Assembly (NCBI GenBank): GCA_949152475.1 | Contig: OX424564.1 | Coordinates: 27,278,165-27,342,164 of the forward strand | Source: Terebella lapidaria | Taxonomy: Eukaryota; Annelida; Polychaeta; Terebellida; Terebellidae | DNA length: 64,000 nucleotides | Reading direction: 5' to 3' | Shown here: positions 37,893-51,600 of the stretch, in pieces | How the letters are laid out: each line of letters starts with the position of its first letter | Position numbering within the stretch: the first letter of the stretch is position 1 | The notes under the pieces: generated by a model | The model's database searches: none | The model's input: the letters and a program-made list of their open reading frames with translations, nothing else | Told to the model about the DNA's origin: nothing | Made by a program: the position numbers and the translations under genes

Positions 37893-38007
37893 TAAGCTTG
37901 AAAGGTTTCACACTCACAATGTACATCAGTGATATATTTGGGGCAACAGGGATGATAGGGCTACGGGGGATACACCCAAGCGGTCGTAGGCGACCGGAAG
38001 CGTCTAG

Positions 38008-39437
38008 TTTTGTTTGGTCATATGACATCATTTGTAAGGAAATATATACCCATGATACCCTGTGTGGAGTTTATGTAAAAGAAAGATAAATCTTGAAAAA
38101 GACTATTACGTGTAATAAGGCTTGTGAAAATTGATACACATCCAATATGCAAGTACATGTATTCATTTTACACACATCTCATATATTGTTTCTAGTCTTT
38201 ATGTGGGTTTTTGAAGGCCATTGTGTCTGTTTGAATCAGCCATGCTAAATATGATGTCAGAATATTGATAAGTTCTTTGGTAGGTATGTTCCATATATTG
38301 CAATGTAGGAATTGTCTATTTGTTTAGTGGAAATACCCTCTTTGTTTTGATAGTATAGTGTAGTGTTTATGAACTCAGGGGTAAGCTGTGCCTTATATGG
38401 GAAGAATTTCCCTTCTATTGAGTCTGTCTGTTTTCGATTGCTCCCCTACTTTGTACCAGGAATTATCATTGATTCTACATGTTTTCCCTTGTACTCATTT
38501 GTAGTGGCTCTGCCGGGCTTTTCGAGAGTATAGACGAACTGGCGACATGCTGGTTTCGAGATTATACATTGAGTCAATATGGACTTCCATTCCAGGATTC
38601 ATAATGTGAACGCCAAAGAGAAATCCTGCCCTTCTTTCAGAGCGATTTGTACGACAAAGTCTATGGACCCTACGATGTTTTCCATGTTGAAAACTGTGAG
38701 AGGGTAAAAATTGATGAGTTTTATAAAAAAATATTGACTGAAGAAAGCGTTTCTATTCCATGTGTAAGGACGAGGAAAAGGGGAGCAAAAAGTTATGTCT
38801 TCAGCCAAGATAATGTTCATTGATTTTCAGCATTATGTCCTTAGAGTTCGGTTTCTCGTCACCAGAACTCTGCCTCCAAAGCGGGCGTTGTCAGTTTTTG
38901 CATCTCTCTCCAGTCTCAATCAAAATATCAGGATTTCAAAGGCAACGAGTCTGCCATTAAAACTGACATGAGCATCGGAGGAAAAATATAATGAAAGTTT
39001 TTTGTCATTTGTCAGATGAAAGCGCGCCAGGATTTTTTTGTTATTGGCCATTTCAGGATTTACAGCAATAACTTGATGAAGATTTGTGTCAAACATAATC
39101 AGCCATGACATTATTCATTCTGAAAAGAGCTTGTATTCTGTGTAAAAAAAACCCAAAATTTTTACCTGTTGCCTTGTAATCAATCATATTGTTACTAAAG
39201 TAGATTATTGATGATGACAATAACAGTGCATCTGACATGTTTATGTACACATCACGAAGACACCGAACAAAAACACCAAAATCACAAGAACGATATCGCA
39301 TTCCACCATTAACATTGAAGTTAAGTAGCACCACACACAGGGTTCATTTAACTTCATTTAGTTCCATTCGCAAATTTCGTTTCTTAAAAAAAACTAATTT
39401 GTACATCGATTATTTACTCCTACTATCTCTGCTACAG
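38008..39437. other. non-coding upstream of the first visible cadherin exon
   Basis: AT-rich DNA without supported ORFs. It ends in the splice acceptor TCTCTGCTACAG at 39426-39437. Because the first exon enters mid-gene, this region is intron. Confidence 0.6.
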
Positions 39438-39623
39438 ATGAGCGAATACAGCCGATACGTATCCACCTGAAGGACGTGAACGATGAGGTGCCACAGATTA
39501 TCAACCTGCCACGGCCGTTCCTGGCCACAGTGTCCGCTAACGCCGGCCCAGCGAACTTCGTCTACCAACTTATCGCCAAGGACGAAGATGAGGATAGTCT
39601 CATCCGCTTCAACCTTGAGTCAG
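39438..39623 (+). CDS. CadN: cadherin exon 1 of window
   Basis: Acceptor TGCTACAG, donor GTCAGG. It starts with two bases completing a codon and ends in phase 1. It encodes the end of one EC repeat (IRIHLKDVNDEVPQI, Ca2+-binding linker) and the first strands of the next (YQLIAKDEDEDSLIRFNLES). The match to the fly stretch ending KDVNDEPP identifies CadN. The preceding exon is not in the window. Confidence 0.9.
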
Positions 39624-42600
39624 GTCAGGCGGCTTTTTGTTTACTTTTTTTGGGGGGGGGAGCGGGGTTTCAGAGTCAGCGTGAAGTTCGTTACGAAAAT
39701 TTATCATGTATTTATGTTGTTCCATGTATAATATTACAAAATACAACCATGACACAATTTTCATCAATTTCTAATCGAAGCCAAATAATATCACTGTAAT
39801 AAAACATGCAGAGATGTTTCATAGTTTATCTTACTTCAGTCAGATGTACGTGACTATACCTGTAAAATCAATCAGTGGAAAAAACAGTGCAGAAATTTTT
39901 TAGGTTCACGACAGCAAGATCAGTAGTACCAGTCTATGAAACCTTTGAAACTGTGCAAACACATTGTTTACTTTATAAAACGTGGTTCAATCAGTGAAGC
40001 CCTCCAAGGATATCCCATTCAGCACAAACTCTACCGGGGCTTCCATTTCACCATGTATCCCTGGAAAGCTGGGGCTACATTATTAGCTGTCTTGTCCCGA
40101 TTTATCGAATAAGCAAAGACGGGTGACGTTTCAAGTTGCAGGAGGTTTCGACACTCTGTTCGCTTTGCCCCCCAGCAACGTAACTGGATTAGTAGGCGGG
40201 CTTGAGGGTTCGGGAAAGTTTACCTTCGACAGTCTGTCCAGACTCTTCCAGCGACCTATACATCACTTGGAACCGTGTTTTAGACACTTTACTTCTGACG
40301 ACAAGGGCTGCAAGCAGGGACAGATTTCAAGAAATAAAAAAATATAGGGAAAAGACCGAAGAGACACGATGTTCTGAATTGCTGCCTTTCGAGACTGAAG
40401 TCGTTTCGAGTCGTCTTTCCCCATTTGTATTGAATGAGAGAGGCTACCTTTAGGAATTACTCAGAGGGGTTCGTTAATTTGCTTATGTTCTTGGAAATTA
40501 CCTACTTTCCAAATTTTTTTTCATGTCTGCATGGTTATCAAAGTCCTGAAAAAAGCGCTGACACTGCCCACCACCAGCAAAACTTCCTGCAGAAAAAAAG
40601 GCTGCAAAATGTGAAAAACAACCTCCCATTTTGACGACGAATTCAGATTTATTTCCTCTCGTCTAACCGTGGTAACGTCGTTGGCAGCGCGTGTCCCCCG
40701 GTCAGCAATTGTCCGAGTCCCATTGTCCCGCAAAATTAGGATGGACGGTCCTCGAATAGAACGCTGTTCGGACATCCCACGCGGGAGCAGAGTTACTAGG
40801 CACTAAATCTCCGTTGCTGCTTCTCGGGGAAACTTCGTAGCTGCATGGTGAAGACTTACTCCCATGGGGTGCGTGGTTGGCGGTCGTCCCCTGAAAAGGA
40901 TATAAGACCAGCTTTCAAGGCCAGATTTCGGGGATTTTCTTTCTGAGGACAGGATCCCCTCTTGACAAATTTCTTTAATTGTATTTAACGATAGAATGGC
41001 GTTTGCCCTCCGAGTGCTTCGAAAGTTCGCAACTTAGTTAACGTCGGTGAACGTTTTTCTCTGGCCTGACGGTCACTGTGGAAGAAGCTGATCAGCTGAG
41101 TGCGTTCTTCTGTTTATCGGGAGTTCGTCCATCTAAGCTGGGTTAGTGGTCAGTGGTCAGTCAATGGTCATTCATTAGGGATTAAGTAGGGGAGGCTAAT
41201 GAATTTATATCCCCCTTGAGTTGTCCAGCGTGTTTATTTTGGGTGTAGAAATAACAAAGACAAATACAGTCAAGTAAATTCCCATCAGAGGTTTATGCAC
41301 GTTGGTGAAAGCTTTTGTTGCGAAGCGGTTTGTGTGGAATCTGTGGAATCTGAAGTTCAGAAGAAAAGGGGTATAAATTGATGAGTTTTGTTCATACATG
41401 TACATAGCAATATAAAATGCACATGCGAATGCTAGAAGACATTTTCCCAATGGCAAACGGAAACCCGAGCTTCTCCCCTGTCGTCCAGTAGCCAGGGTAA
41501 CCCACTGGCGGTCTCTCGACTTTCATTTACGCAGCTTGATTGCTTTTCTTTCTCGCGCCTGGGAGAGTTCCTGTTGGGACCTCGAATGTCGGCAGAACTG
41601 TCCCCTTCGCTAATGGCAGTGACGGCACCGTCGATTGGCGCTGAGAAGAATACCCGTGTCTATGCTTTCCTTGAAGACAATGCCAAAGGTCTTGATGGGT
41701 TCGATGTTAGGCAAATCCATGCCCTGACTTGAATCGTCGTCTTCGTCGTCGTCCATCGATGGAACATCGGTAGAACAGGTTGTTTTCGTGGGGGTTTGGA
41801 GGAAAAAAGTGAAATCGTGATGGGAGTTTTTGATGGTGGTTTGTTTGTTCTCGGGATATTGTGGGGAGGTGAATGTTGGGGCTTTCTGGGAAATGATATC
41901 ACTTCAAGCGACAATCATCTGAATAAACATACACTCTGCGAGCTTTTTAATTGGCCGGCGGCAATTGATGCAAGGAGAAATTGTAGTGAGTCGTGTTTCC
42001 AAATGTTGCTTAATACCAACATATTGCAATTATAACATTCATCCTCAGTGTCTCATGCATTTGTATGTGCACGTGTTGACTCAAGATGTTCATTAAATGT
42101 CACATAATTATGTTTCGATATTCCCTAAAAAAAGTAGTATATCATGATAATCGTGATGTATTCTCCACAAGTATCCATGCAATTTCGAGTGCAACCATGG
42201 ATTCCCCGTTTAGCTCGGCACCGTGTACATTTGTTACCATGGTTTCCATCATATGCAGCTCATGTCCCCACAAGGTCACTGTGTGGGGATGTCTTCCTGT
42301 TCTTGACAGCGTAATGGTAGCTAATCTTGGGTCCTATCTCCTGAATCGTGTGTAAAATGTGTTAGATTCCACATGGTTGAGGGTTGTTCGCAGAGAGATG
42401 TACCATGATGTACCGGTACATAAAAATTTCATTACGAGGCTGAGGAATGCAGCAGTCCACATATTGTACCGGATATGTGCGGTGTTCAGAAATGGTTGTC
42501 CAGCAAAGAAAATGTCCGCATTTACCTACCTGCATATAAAATATATTATCTCAACAAATCAAATGAATGAAATGAAATTATGAATATGATGTCGAAATTT

Positions 42601-45600
42601 CATGTGTGCTATTGGACAAAAAACTAACATGAAAATTCTCAAATTTTATTTGTGAATTTGATGCTTTATGTTAATAATGTATGCATGTATTCAAGTCTGA
42701 TAAAATTCGTACATACTCCTTTTCGAATTTTTCCATATTAAAAATGTGCCTGATGAAATTAGCCTAATCGTCTGTCAGCATGACTCCTAAATAATTTTCC
42801 CACAAAAACCATACCACAATGGGAATTTTAATTTATGGTAAACAACATTTCCTAACCATATTTTCATGATCATTTTGTACATTCAGGTGGTGAGGACCGG
42901 TTTGAAGTAGACCCTGAGACCGGTATCGTGCGTACCCGAGGCAACAAGCCATTCCGCCTGGGTAAAGAGTTTGAGATCGGCGTCTCGGCGGAGGATATGC
43001 ATGCGCCCACACAGCAGAAGTCCTTCACATACTCGCTGAAGATCCTGGTCGGGGAGCGGAACCCGCAGTTCTACGAGACGCAGTACAAAGCTAGCGTACC
43101 AGAGACCGCGCCTGAGGGATTCGAGTGAGTACCGTGTTCATTATTGGCTGAAAGAACTTGGAAGTGAATCAGAGTGCTCGCTGTGCAGGAATCAAAGATT
43201 ATGAAAATGTTGAATTATATGATTTAGTTTGTTGTCACAATATTAATTTACATGCATAAGAACAGAACTGAATTGACATCGTACCGCACTATATGCTACT
43301 GATATGGTTCTGGAATGTTGGAAATTTTGAGAATCAAATGGCATTCTTAAAGTGCATGTTTAGCTATTCTATGCTAGGGATCATGGGGATTGTTTCACAA
43401 ATATATGATGATCATGTTAATTCATGTCAGAATCATGAATGTGATGTGCCAATTATTGCATTTTCCCATAATTAGAATTATCGCGATCCAAGCCAAGTCT
43501 CACCAGGATTACCCGATCACATATGAACTGACTACAGAGTCCGACAGCCAGTCTAACGAGTTCGCCATCAATGCCGAGAGCGGTGTGGTTGACTTGCTTC
43601 GGCCGCTAGACTACGAGAAAGACCCTGCAGAGTACCATCTCCGCGTAAAGGCGATCGAGAACGGACGGCCAAGTCGTACCAGTACCGTTAGTGTAAGTAC
43701 ACAGGGCGTACAAGATAATTGTACACCTGTTCAGTTATATATATATTAATATTTCAGATGGAACAATTGAGAAGATACATCTAACAAGTATAATTCCACT
43801 AAACTTCTATACATATCAAACATCAAAAGTTTTAAAATAACTTTTATTTTTATACTATGCATACTTACCTCTGACTATGGGGTCGTGTAATTGGCGAGCC
43901 CTCATTCGCCAACCACACATGAAATATGGGTGAAAAAGCTAAACGAAAGTTAGCCGGTCCGTTTAGACCCTGCGTTAGTAATGGTAGTTACCTGAGCAGT
44001 TCACCCTCCGTGTGGTAGCATGATCGTGCCGGTCCACTGCCTCCCAGTTCACTTTTGTTGAGTTGCAACACTTGATCACTGAAGGTTATCTTCTGAAAAG
44101 ACAAGAAGATAATCAGCGGGGAGGAGGGTGGGACCATCCAACTTCAGAGGTAAGTATGCATAGTATAAAAATAAAAGTTATTTTAAAACTTTTGATTTGT
44201 TATGCTAAGCGATCCTTACCTCTGACTATGGGGAATGGCCTGCCGGCGGTGGGCCCCTCAGAGAGAAAGTATGCCTGCACAAGATCATCCTCTGAAAAAC
44301 AGAAGGATGAGAACTATGCATAATACCAGTGAATATAATTACTGTATAAAGGATAAGGAACCTGCTCCTTTCCTATAGTAATTATAATACTAATTAACCA
44401 CAGAGTAGCTCGGAGGTTAAAAGTATAATGAGAGAGGTATTGTAATCCAGAAGAATCTGAGATTACATACCTGACGACGAGTCCCTTGTGAGGCGATGAG
44501 CCGTAACTAGGTGTTGAGACGGCGCTCCCCCCCGGACTTTTGGCAGAAGAAGCAGTGGGTTGCACGATGACTTGAGCCACGACGACGGGACCCAGATGAT
44601 AGAGATCATCCCCGAGGAGAGATACATCCCGCAGGTAGAAGGAAGAGAACGTAGAGTGTGACTTTCAGGTAGCGGCTTTCAAGAGATCAGTAAGTGACAT
44701 GTTGTGGGCGAAAGACCATGACGTAGAGATGGCGCGTACCTCGTGAGCCATCCGACCGCAGAGCTGATGGAGGTCACGACGATCTTGACGATAGGCACGA
44801 GTAACAACAGCCTTGATCCAGAGTGAAATCGTGTTCTTAGAGACTTGCCCTCGCGACGCCGAAAACGGGAGGAAGAGACGTGAGTCGCTTGGTGGTGAAG
44901 GCCTAGTCCTCTTCAGGTAAACTCGCATAGCACGCACTGGACACAGGGACAGATCCCCACAGTCAGTCGCCAATTGAGATAAGGTAGGGATAGAGAACGT
45001 TCGCATCCCGGCCACCAGGGCAGAAGGAGTTTCGGTCTTGGCAAGAAACTCAATGTGATAACAGAGAGTAGCGGAGGACCAATCCTCCGGGTGTAACACC
45101 TCCGCAGACAGTCCCTGAAGCTCACTGACCCGCTTCGCGGGAGCCAGGGCCAACAGGAAAACCGTCTTGTGTGTGAGAAAACGAAGCTCCGCTTCCTCGA
45201 GAGGCTCGTATGGAGGTTCGTTCCGACTGGATAGGACCAAAGATAAGTCCCACCTCGGTGTATGGGAGACCGTCGGTCGATCCTGGGCGAAGGATCTGAA
45301 CAGGGCAGAGATCTCCCGTGATGCCGAAATATCCAAACCGTGAGAAGCCAACACATTCGACAAGGCAGCACGGTATCCCTTGACAGTAGTAAGAGCACGC
45401 TTGCGCTTGTCCCTTAACCAGACGAAAAAGTCCGCTACCGTAGGGAGAGGGCGACGGCGTGGATCAACTTGCTGTCGATTACACCAAGCGGAGAAGACCT
45501 TCCACTTGGCTTGATATAGGCGCTCTGAGGATGACCGAACTGTTCTGGACATCCGCTTGGCAACATTCCTCGAAAAGCCAGCCTTTCTGAAGGAACGCCG

Positions 45601-48600
45601 GATAATCTCCATGCGTGAAGATGCAGGACGTCGAGGTGCTCGTGGAACTGACGACCCTGACGAAGAAGGCTGGGGATCGAGGGCAGAGACCGGGGAAGAT
45701 CCACCAGGAGACCCAGAAGCTTCGGGAACCAAGGCTTGGCGGGCCAACTGGGAGCCACTAGAACGATCTGAGCGGTGCTTGATCGAATCCTCTGCAGAAC
45801 CACGGGAATCAGAGAACGGTGGAAAAGCGTACGCCCAAAGGGTGGACCAGTCCTGGGCGAGAGCGCCGTCCGCCCAGGCATGAGGGTCCGGGAATGGAGA
45901 CACGTAGAGCAGCAGACGGTTGTTCTGGAACGTGGCGAACAGGTCCAAGTGAGGCTGACCCCAAAGACGCCACAGGCTACAGCAGACCTGGGGGTTGAGA
46001 GACCAGTTCGAGGAGACCGGACCCTTCCGTGAGAGGGCGTCGGCGATGGTGTTCATGGAGCCCGGGATGTGACGGGCTAGAAGGCTGACATCCTGGGACT
46101 CCACCCACTCCAAGATTTTCCGAGTCAAGTTGCTCAGCTCCCTTGACCGTGTCCCCCCCCCCCCTGGTTCTTGATATAGCCGACGACCGTTGTGTTGTCG
46201 GTCATGGCCAGGACTGTGGACCCGGCAACCATCCGTTGAAAATGACGCAGGCCCAACCAGACGGCCCGGAGCTCCAACCAGTTGATGTGATGGCGATGAT
46301 CCGCCGCCGACCAGAGACCAGAGACTTGATCCTCGCCGAGATGAGCATCTCAACCGAGGTGAGAGACGCCGGAGAACAGGAGAAAACCGGCTCCAACTCG
46401 TGGATAGGATGACCCTGCAGCAGGTTGACAGGGCCGGACCACCAACAGAGATCTGGCTGAAGCGCTGCTATCACCGGAACCAGAGTCGACAATCCCTGCT
46501 CGGAATCCCAATGATCCCTGAGGTGAAATTGCATCGTCCGCATCCGCAGCCGCACGCCGGGGACGAACTTCTCCATACGGCCCAGGAGCCGGAGGAAGAC
46601 TACCGCCGCGACGGGAACCCCGAAGGAGAAAGACCGTAGCACACCGTTCAAACGCTGAATACGGTCTGCCGTCGGACGGGTCAGGAAGGACTGCGCGTCG
46701 ATGTCCATCCCGAGGTAGGTGACACGCTGGGAAGGAGTCAAGTCGGACTTCTTGAAATCGATGATAAGACCGACCCGCTGACAAAACTGAACGATCAGGT
46801 CCGTGTGCGAGGCCACCGTCTGCTGATCCGAGGCCGTGCTAGCCAATCGTCCAGGTGCCTCGTGAGACGAATGCCCCTGCGATGAGCCCATGCCGACACT
46901 GGCTGAAACACCCGGATGAACAGGAACGGGGCGGTGAAGAGGCCGAAACACTGGTAGAACTGGTAGACCACGTTGCCCCACTGGAAACGAAAGTAGGGCC
47001 GTGACGGTGATGAATCGGGATATGAAAGAAGGCATCTTTCAGATCTATGGAAGTCATCCAACCCGCGCCGCGGAGAGACAGAAGGACGTCCGTGGGCACT
47101 CCAAGGAGAAGCTCTCCTCGAAGACGAACTTGTTTAGAGGACTGAGGTCGAAAACGGTCGCCAGCGCCCATGAGCCTGGGGACGACAAACAGATGGCTGT
47201 AGAAACCCAGAGAACTCTGAGTCACTTGCTCCGCGGCCTGCAGCCAGGAAGAAACCAGGGAAGACCACTCACGCCGGAGAGCCAGGTGCACCCAGGCGGA
47301 CACACCGTAGAATCAACCCAACGACTTGGAGGTAACAGGCTTGGCGGTAGAAGCCGTAACAGAGGTATCCGCCGACCTGGCTGGACTGGAGACCCGGAGC
47401 TTCTAGACCGGAGGTTCACCCGACTCCTGATCCACGGAGGAAGCAAGACTGGAGGCTCCGTGGGTAGTCACGTACAAAGGATGCCCCTGTTCCAGACTAG
47501 AGGCATAGAACACCTGGAATCCCGCTCACGGTTGAAGTCCGAGTGCGAAACCTGGTCCCTGCGGCTGCCACGCGAATCCCTACGGAAGAAGTTGGTCCAA
47601 CCCAACAACGGTCCAACACCGGAAACGATCCGCCCGACTGGAGGACGGACGGACCCAATCCTCAAATCGGAGCTGGTACGCAGGCCGAACTGGACGGTGA
47701 TAGCGACCAGGCGAGGCCGGGCGGTCCACCGCCGGTGGAACACCAACAGCCGTGGCTGTTGAACCGCAGAGAAAAACCAGCGCTGGAGGCAGACGAACGG
47801 TCCACAGACTGACGGTCGGCCGGTGGCTGGACGCAGGATAAATCTTGGCCGGAAGATCCACGAGCTAAGCACCGCTGGCTATTGTTGACGGACACAGTCA
47901 GGTGAACCACCGCGAAGCCCTGCCACCGCTAGAAAAGCGGTAGCCCGGGCAGGAGAGGCGTCACGATGCTGAACATGGCCTGGGCTGACATCGAGCCGGA
48001 GGATGGGCGGCTCACCACCGGAAGAACGAGCCGAGCGGTAACGACGGTCGGGCGAAGCCGGGCGGCTCACTACCGGGGGAGCACTAGCCGCCATGGTAGA
48101 TGAACCGCGGTGCGAACTCGAGCTGGAAGCAGAAGAACCACGGTCCGCAGACTGACGGTCGGCCGGTGGCTGGTCACGGGGTAGATCACGGGGCTGAGAG
48201 ACCCGCGGCTTGGCCACCGCTGGCTGACGATCCATCTCACGGTCGGTTGAACACCCGCGAGGAGCAGCGCCGGCCGGTGAAGAAGAACCCTGGGCAGTGA
48301 AGTCGTCACGGTGCTGAACACGGCCCGGGCTGACAACTGAAGACTTGTCCACCACGACCACATCAACGACGTCGTCGGTGAGCTGGACGGTGGAGTAGCC
48401 GGGGGGTGGGCCAGACTTAGCGCGACCAACGGGGCCCCTGCCTTCATCAGACTGTTCACCCGAGACCGACCCGCCGGTCCCGGCAGGCTGAGAACGGGAA
48501 TCCACCGCTGTACCGCACAGCTGGACCAGAAGGAAGAGCGTGTAGCAAACAAACAGCCCACGGTAGCAATCACATGGTAGCACCACAGGAAGGAACGGCG

Positions 48601-51600
48601 TGAGCAGAAATCCATTCGAGAACGGAGCACGTCCACCGAGGAACACCATAAGCGCGGTCCTCCAAAGGCTGGTGTGAGAAGCAGTGAGTCCCCACTGGAA
48701 ACAGTAGCTCCCAGCGGCTGGCAACACCAACGGACGAACGACGGATGGACAGAAGACACCCTGCAGTAGCACTGGTAGCTCCATGGTAGGTCACGGGGCC
48801 GGCCAAGACGCGAACACGCACGGACGACCGACGGCCGACAGCCGGTCAGAAGCAGAAAACCCGCTAGACTTCAAGTACACCGGCGGTGCAAAGAGCGGCC
48901 GGTAAACGGTGGCAGTATCTCCCAGCAGCTAACAACACCGACGGACAAACGACCGACGGACGAACCGTTGAGCCCCTGCAGCAGCGCTGAAGGGGGGGGG
49001 GGGGGAGGATGTCCCAGTGCCGGCGATCACTCACGGACGGTCGGTAGTAAAAAAGCCGCGAGGCTGCAACAGGACTGAAGAGACACAGAGCAGAGCGCGG
49101 TCGGCAAAAGCAGACAGACGGTAGACAGCCGCACGGTCGTAGAAAACCTCCTAGGCTGCCACGGCTAAACGACGTCATGGACTGGTGAGCAGCTGGCCTG
49201 TAGGAGCCGCAGGGAGAAGCCACCGGCAACTCCCCATGCAGATCGGGCCGGGCGGTAGAGTCACGGTAACAACGCTGAGCCGAGGCTTGCCGCACTGTAG
49301 TTAACTGCCTCATTAACCATGAAGAAATCCACTGGCCGTACGGTAGCTGAACGGTTGCGTGAACACGACGGTCCAGTCTAAGAACGAACCACGGGGCTCC
49401 TGCCTTCCGCAGGCCGTGCGCCCGGGCCCGTTAGACGAGCCCAGCAGCCTGGGAATGGAAATCCACCGTGGAAACGTCCGCCGACCAAACGAAAACACTC
49501 TGGAGACGAACGGGCCAGGCATCTCAGCGTGCGTAGGGAAGACGGAGCCGCACTTCGCCCCCCCAAACCAAGATGAGAGCAAAGCAGACATCGTGGCAAT
49601 GGAGGCCTGTAATCCCAACGGAATTCCCCAGAAAATCCAAATGAGAAGACGACAGCGAATCCAAGGAACGACGATCCACAGAGCTCGCTCGCTTCTCCCT
49701 CCTGTCTAACGACGCTTGTCCAGAAGACAGAAAAATCCTCAGTTCACAATATCCGCAGCGCTGAGGAGACGAACAGACAGAGCGCTTGCAAGAAAAGCAG
49801 ATTCGTGCAGCAGGAACTCTAGTCGCATTTCCAAACAGAAAACTCCTCCATCGCAGCGCAGAACTTCCAAAGCTACAACTTCAAACTTCAGAAACAAAAA
49901 CGCGAGCGACGGCAATGTTGTTGTTGACAGGAGCTCGCCAAAAACAAAAGTGAACTGGGAGGCAGTGGACCGGCACGATCATGCTACCACACGGAGGGTG
50001 AACTGCTCAGGTAACTACCATTACTAACGCAGGGTCTAAACGGACCGGCTAACTTTCGTTTAGCTTTTTCACCCATATTTCATGTGTGGTTGGCGAATGA
50101 GGGCTCGCCAATTACACGACCCCATAGTCAGAGGTAAGTATCGCTTAGCATAACAAACTGTATCTTATATAGGTTACACCCATTTTGAGTAATTGCCCTA
50201 CTTATTGCAATGTGTAGCTATTTATTCATAATCATACCGAAAAAATATGACATCTAAAGAGCACATCGTCATGTAATCATGACAATATTCCGTTTGCGGA
50301 CATTACCATCATACCCATTAATATTCATAACTTGTCAGGAAAATAATATTCCTACATGTATTTATCACAAGGAAAAGAAACAAAAAAAAGACCTGAAACT
50401 GAATGTAACAAAAACAACGAGCCAACGACCTCCATAGTACAGCAACCCACCCATCTTCCAATAACCGTAGATTACAGAGACTTTTTACTCTCGAGCCCAT
50501 GGACGGACCAATTTGCAATCACTGAGCCAGTGTGACTGCCGTTTTCGGATGTTTGTACAGCAATATAGTGCTGTCTGATATGTAAATTGCCACCGCAAAT
50601 CACCATTTATTGCCGAAATAATGGGCAGTTTGTATTGCATAAAATTGCATTACAAATATACTGCGGAAACTACTATTTTATGATAGTGCTGCTAGCATGG
50701 TCAGTCAGGCAAGGGTTTTTTTCCCCAGGGAACATTTACTATACACTGTATATGAATGTACTAGTATTTGGTTGGGAAATGACATGTACCCCCCCGGTAC
50801 TCATCTAAATTAGTCTATTAATTTTCTCACGAAAAAATTATCATATGCATATTATATATAACTGATGAGCAGCCTAAATACGTATCTATCGAAGACTGCT
50901 AATATTGTCATAGATAAACACATTACGTTTTTTCTTCGTTGAGGGGGAGATTATTCATTCGTCTTAATGGCAACGAGATGTTTTGAAAAAAAATAACAAC
51001 CTGTTATTACTCTTATGAAAAAAAATGTACATGGGAAGAACAAATCAAAATGGAAATTGGATCTTGATTAGAGATGGAGAAAAAAAAATCTGATACTAAC
51101 CACAGTCCATCTATTACAATATTTTGTCTGGATATTCTTTTCAATATAATCAACATTTGGACCACCTACACTACAAAATGTTGATGGTTCCATGCACCTT
51201 TGATGAATTTGAGCAAATTGAAGAAAACAGAATGTCATGTAATATCATGGAGTTAGAACTTGAACGCCAACGAGTGAATGTTAATTTCATTCCAAATATT
51301 TTTTTGTCTGAATCTATGTGGAAAGGCCACTGCACATGTGGCACAATGTGGGAGGGTCTGACTAGTCTTGTTTTGTGGATTTTATGAGTAGTGGCTCAAG
51401 TAAAAGCTGAATATAATGAATATGTTGTTAATATTAACTAATAACCTAATATTACATAGAGTTACTATATACACATAGAGTCAATATTCAAATTCAACTG
51501 TATATATACTTATATAATTTTGAATACTAGTATCATTCATGTAATTTTTATGTCCAACACCTATACGTTGATATATTCCCCCCACAGTTGATCATAGACG

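Larger units (their letters stand above)
35219..38007 (+). mobile_element. Helitron-like non-autonomous element, copy 2, split by a LINE
   Basis: It has the same 5' end (TCCCCCGAACAAAGTTCGG preceded by A) and the same 3' end (hairpin CGGTCG-TAGG-CGACCG, then CTAG and T) as copy 1. Subterminal GTATCCCCCG at 35216 pairs with CGGGGGATAC at 37964-37973. The interior has an expanded CCG/CGTCCG repeat at about 35262-35300, four units of the GAATAAGTTAACATT family, and about four units of a second family of about 120 bp (GAATTTCAACTTG..CCAAGTTTGGCA...GATCTGGCTCC). Between TCGAACATGT at about 36657 and GAAATGGATATTC at about 37843 a LINE fragment interrupts sequence that is continuous in copy 1. Without it the element is about 1.6 kb. 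Confidence 0.68.
43822..50157 (-). mobile_element. DIRS-type tyrosine-recombinase retroelement (fossil)
   Basis: A 6.3 kb element in the 7.9 kb intron 3, antisense to the cadherin gene. Inverted terminal repeats at 43861-44059 and 49943-50141 (199 bp) are identical by eye. Each element end extends further outward: 43822-43860 on the left and 50142-50157 on the right. A 90-bp internal complementary region (44144-44233) is made of the complements of the two outer ends joined head to head. This ITR / internal complementary region plan is diagnostic of the DIRS-1 group. Reading on the minus strand, the order is ITR, gag-like region, reverse transcriptase and RNase H, tyrosine recombinase, internal complementary region, ITR. 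No target duplication is seen, as expected for recombinase-mediated insertion. Identical ITRs point to a young insertion, but the coding region looks broken at a few places. Confidence 0.9.

Noticed and set aside
47001-47762. 253-residue + strand open frame
   Set aside because: Antisense shadow of the GC-rich DIRS coding region; no domain of its own.
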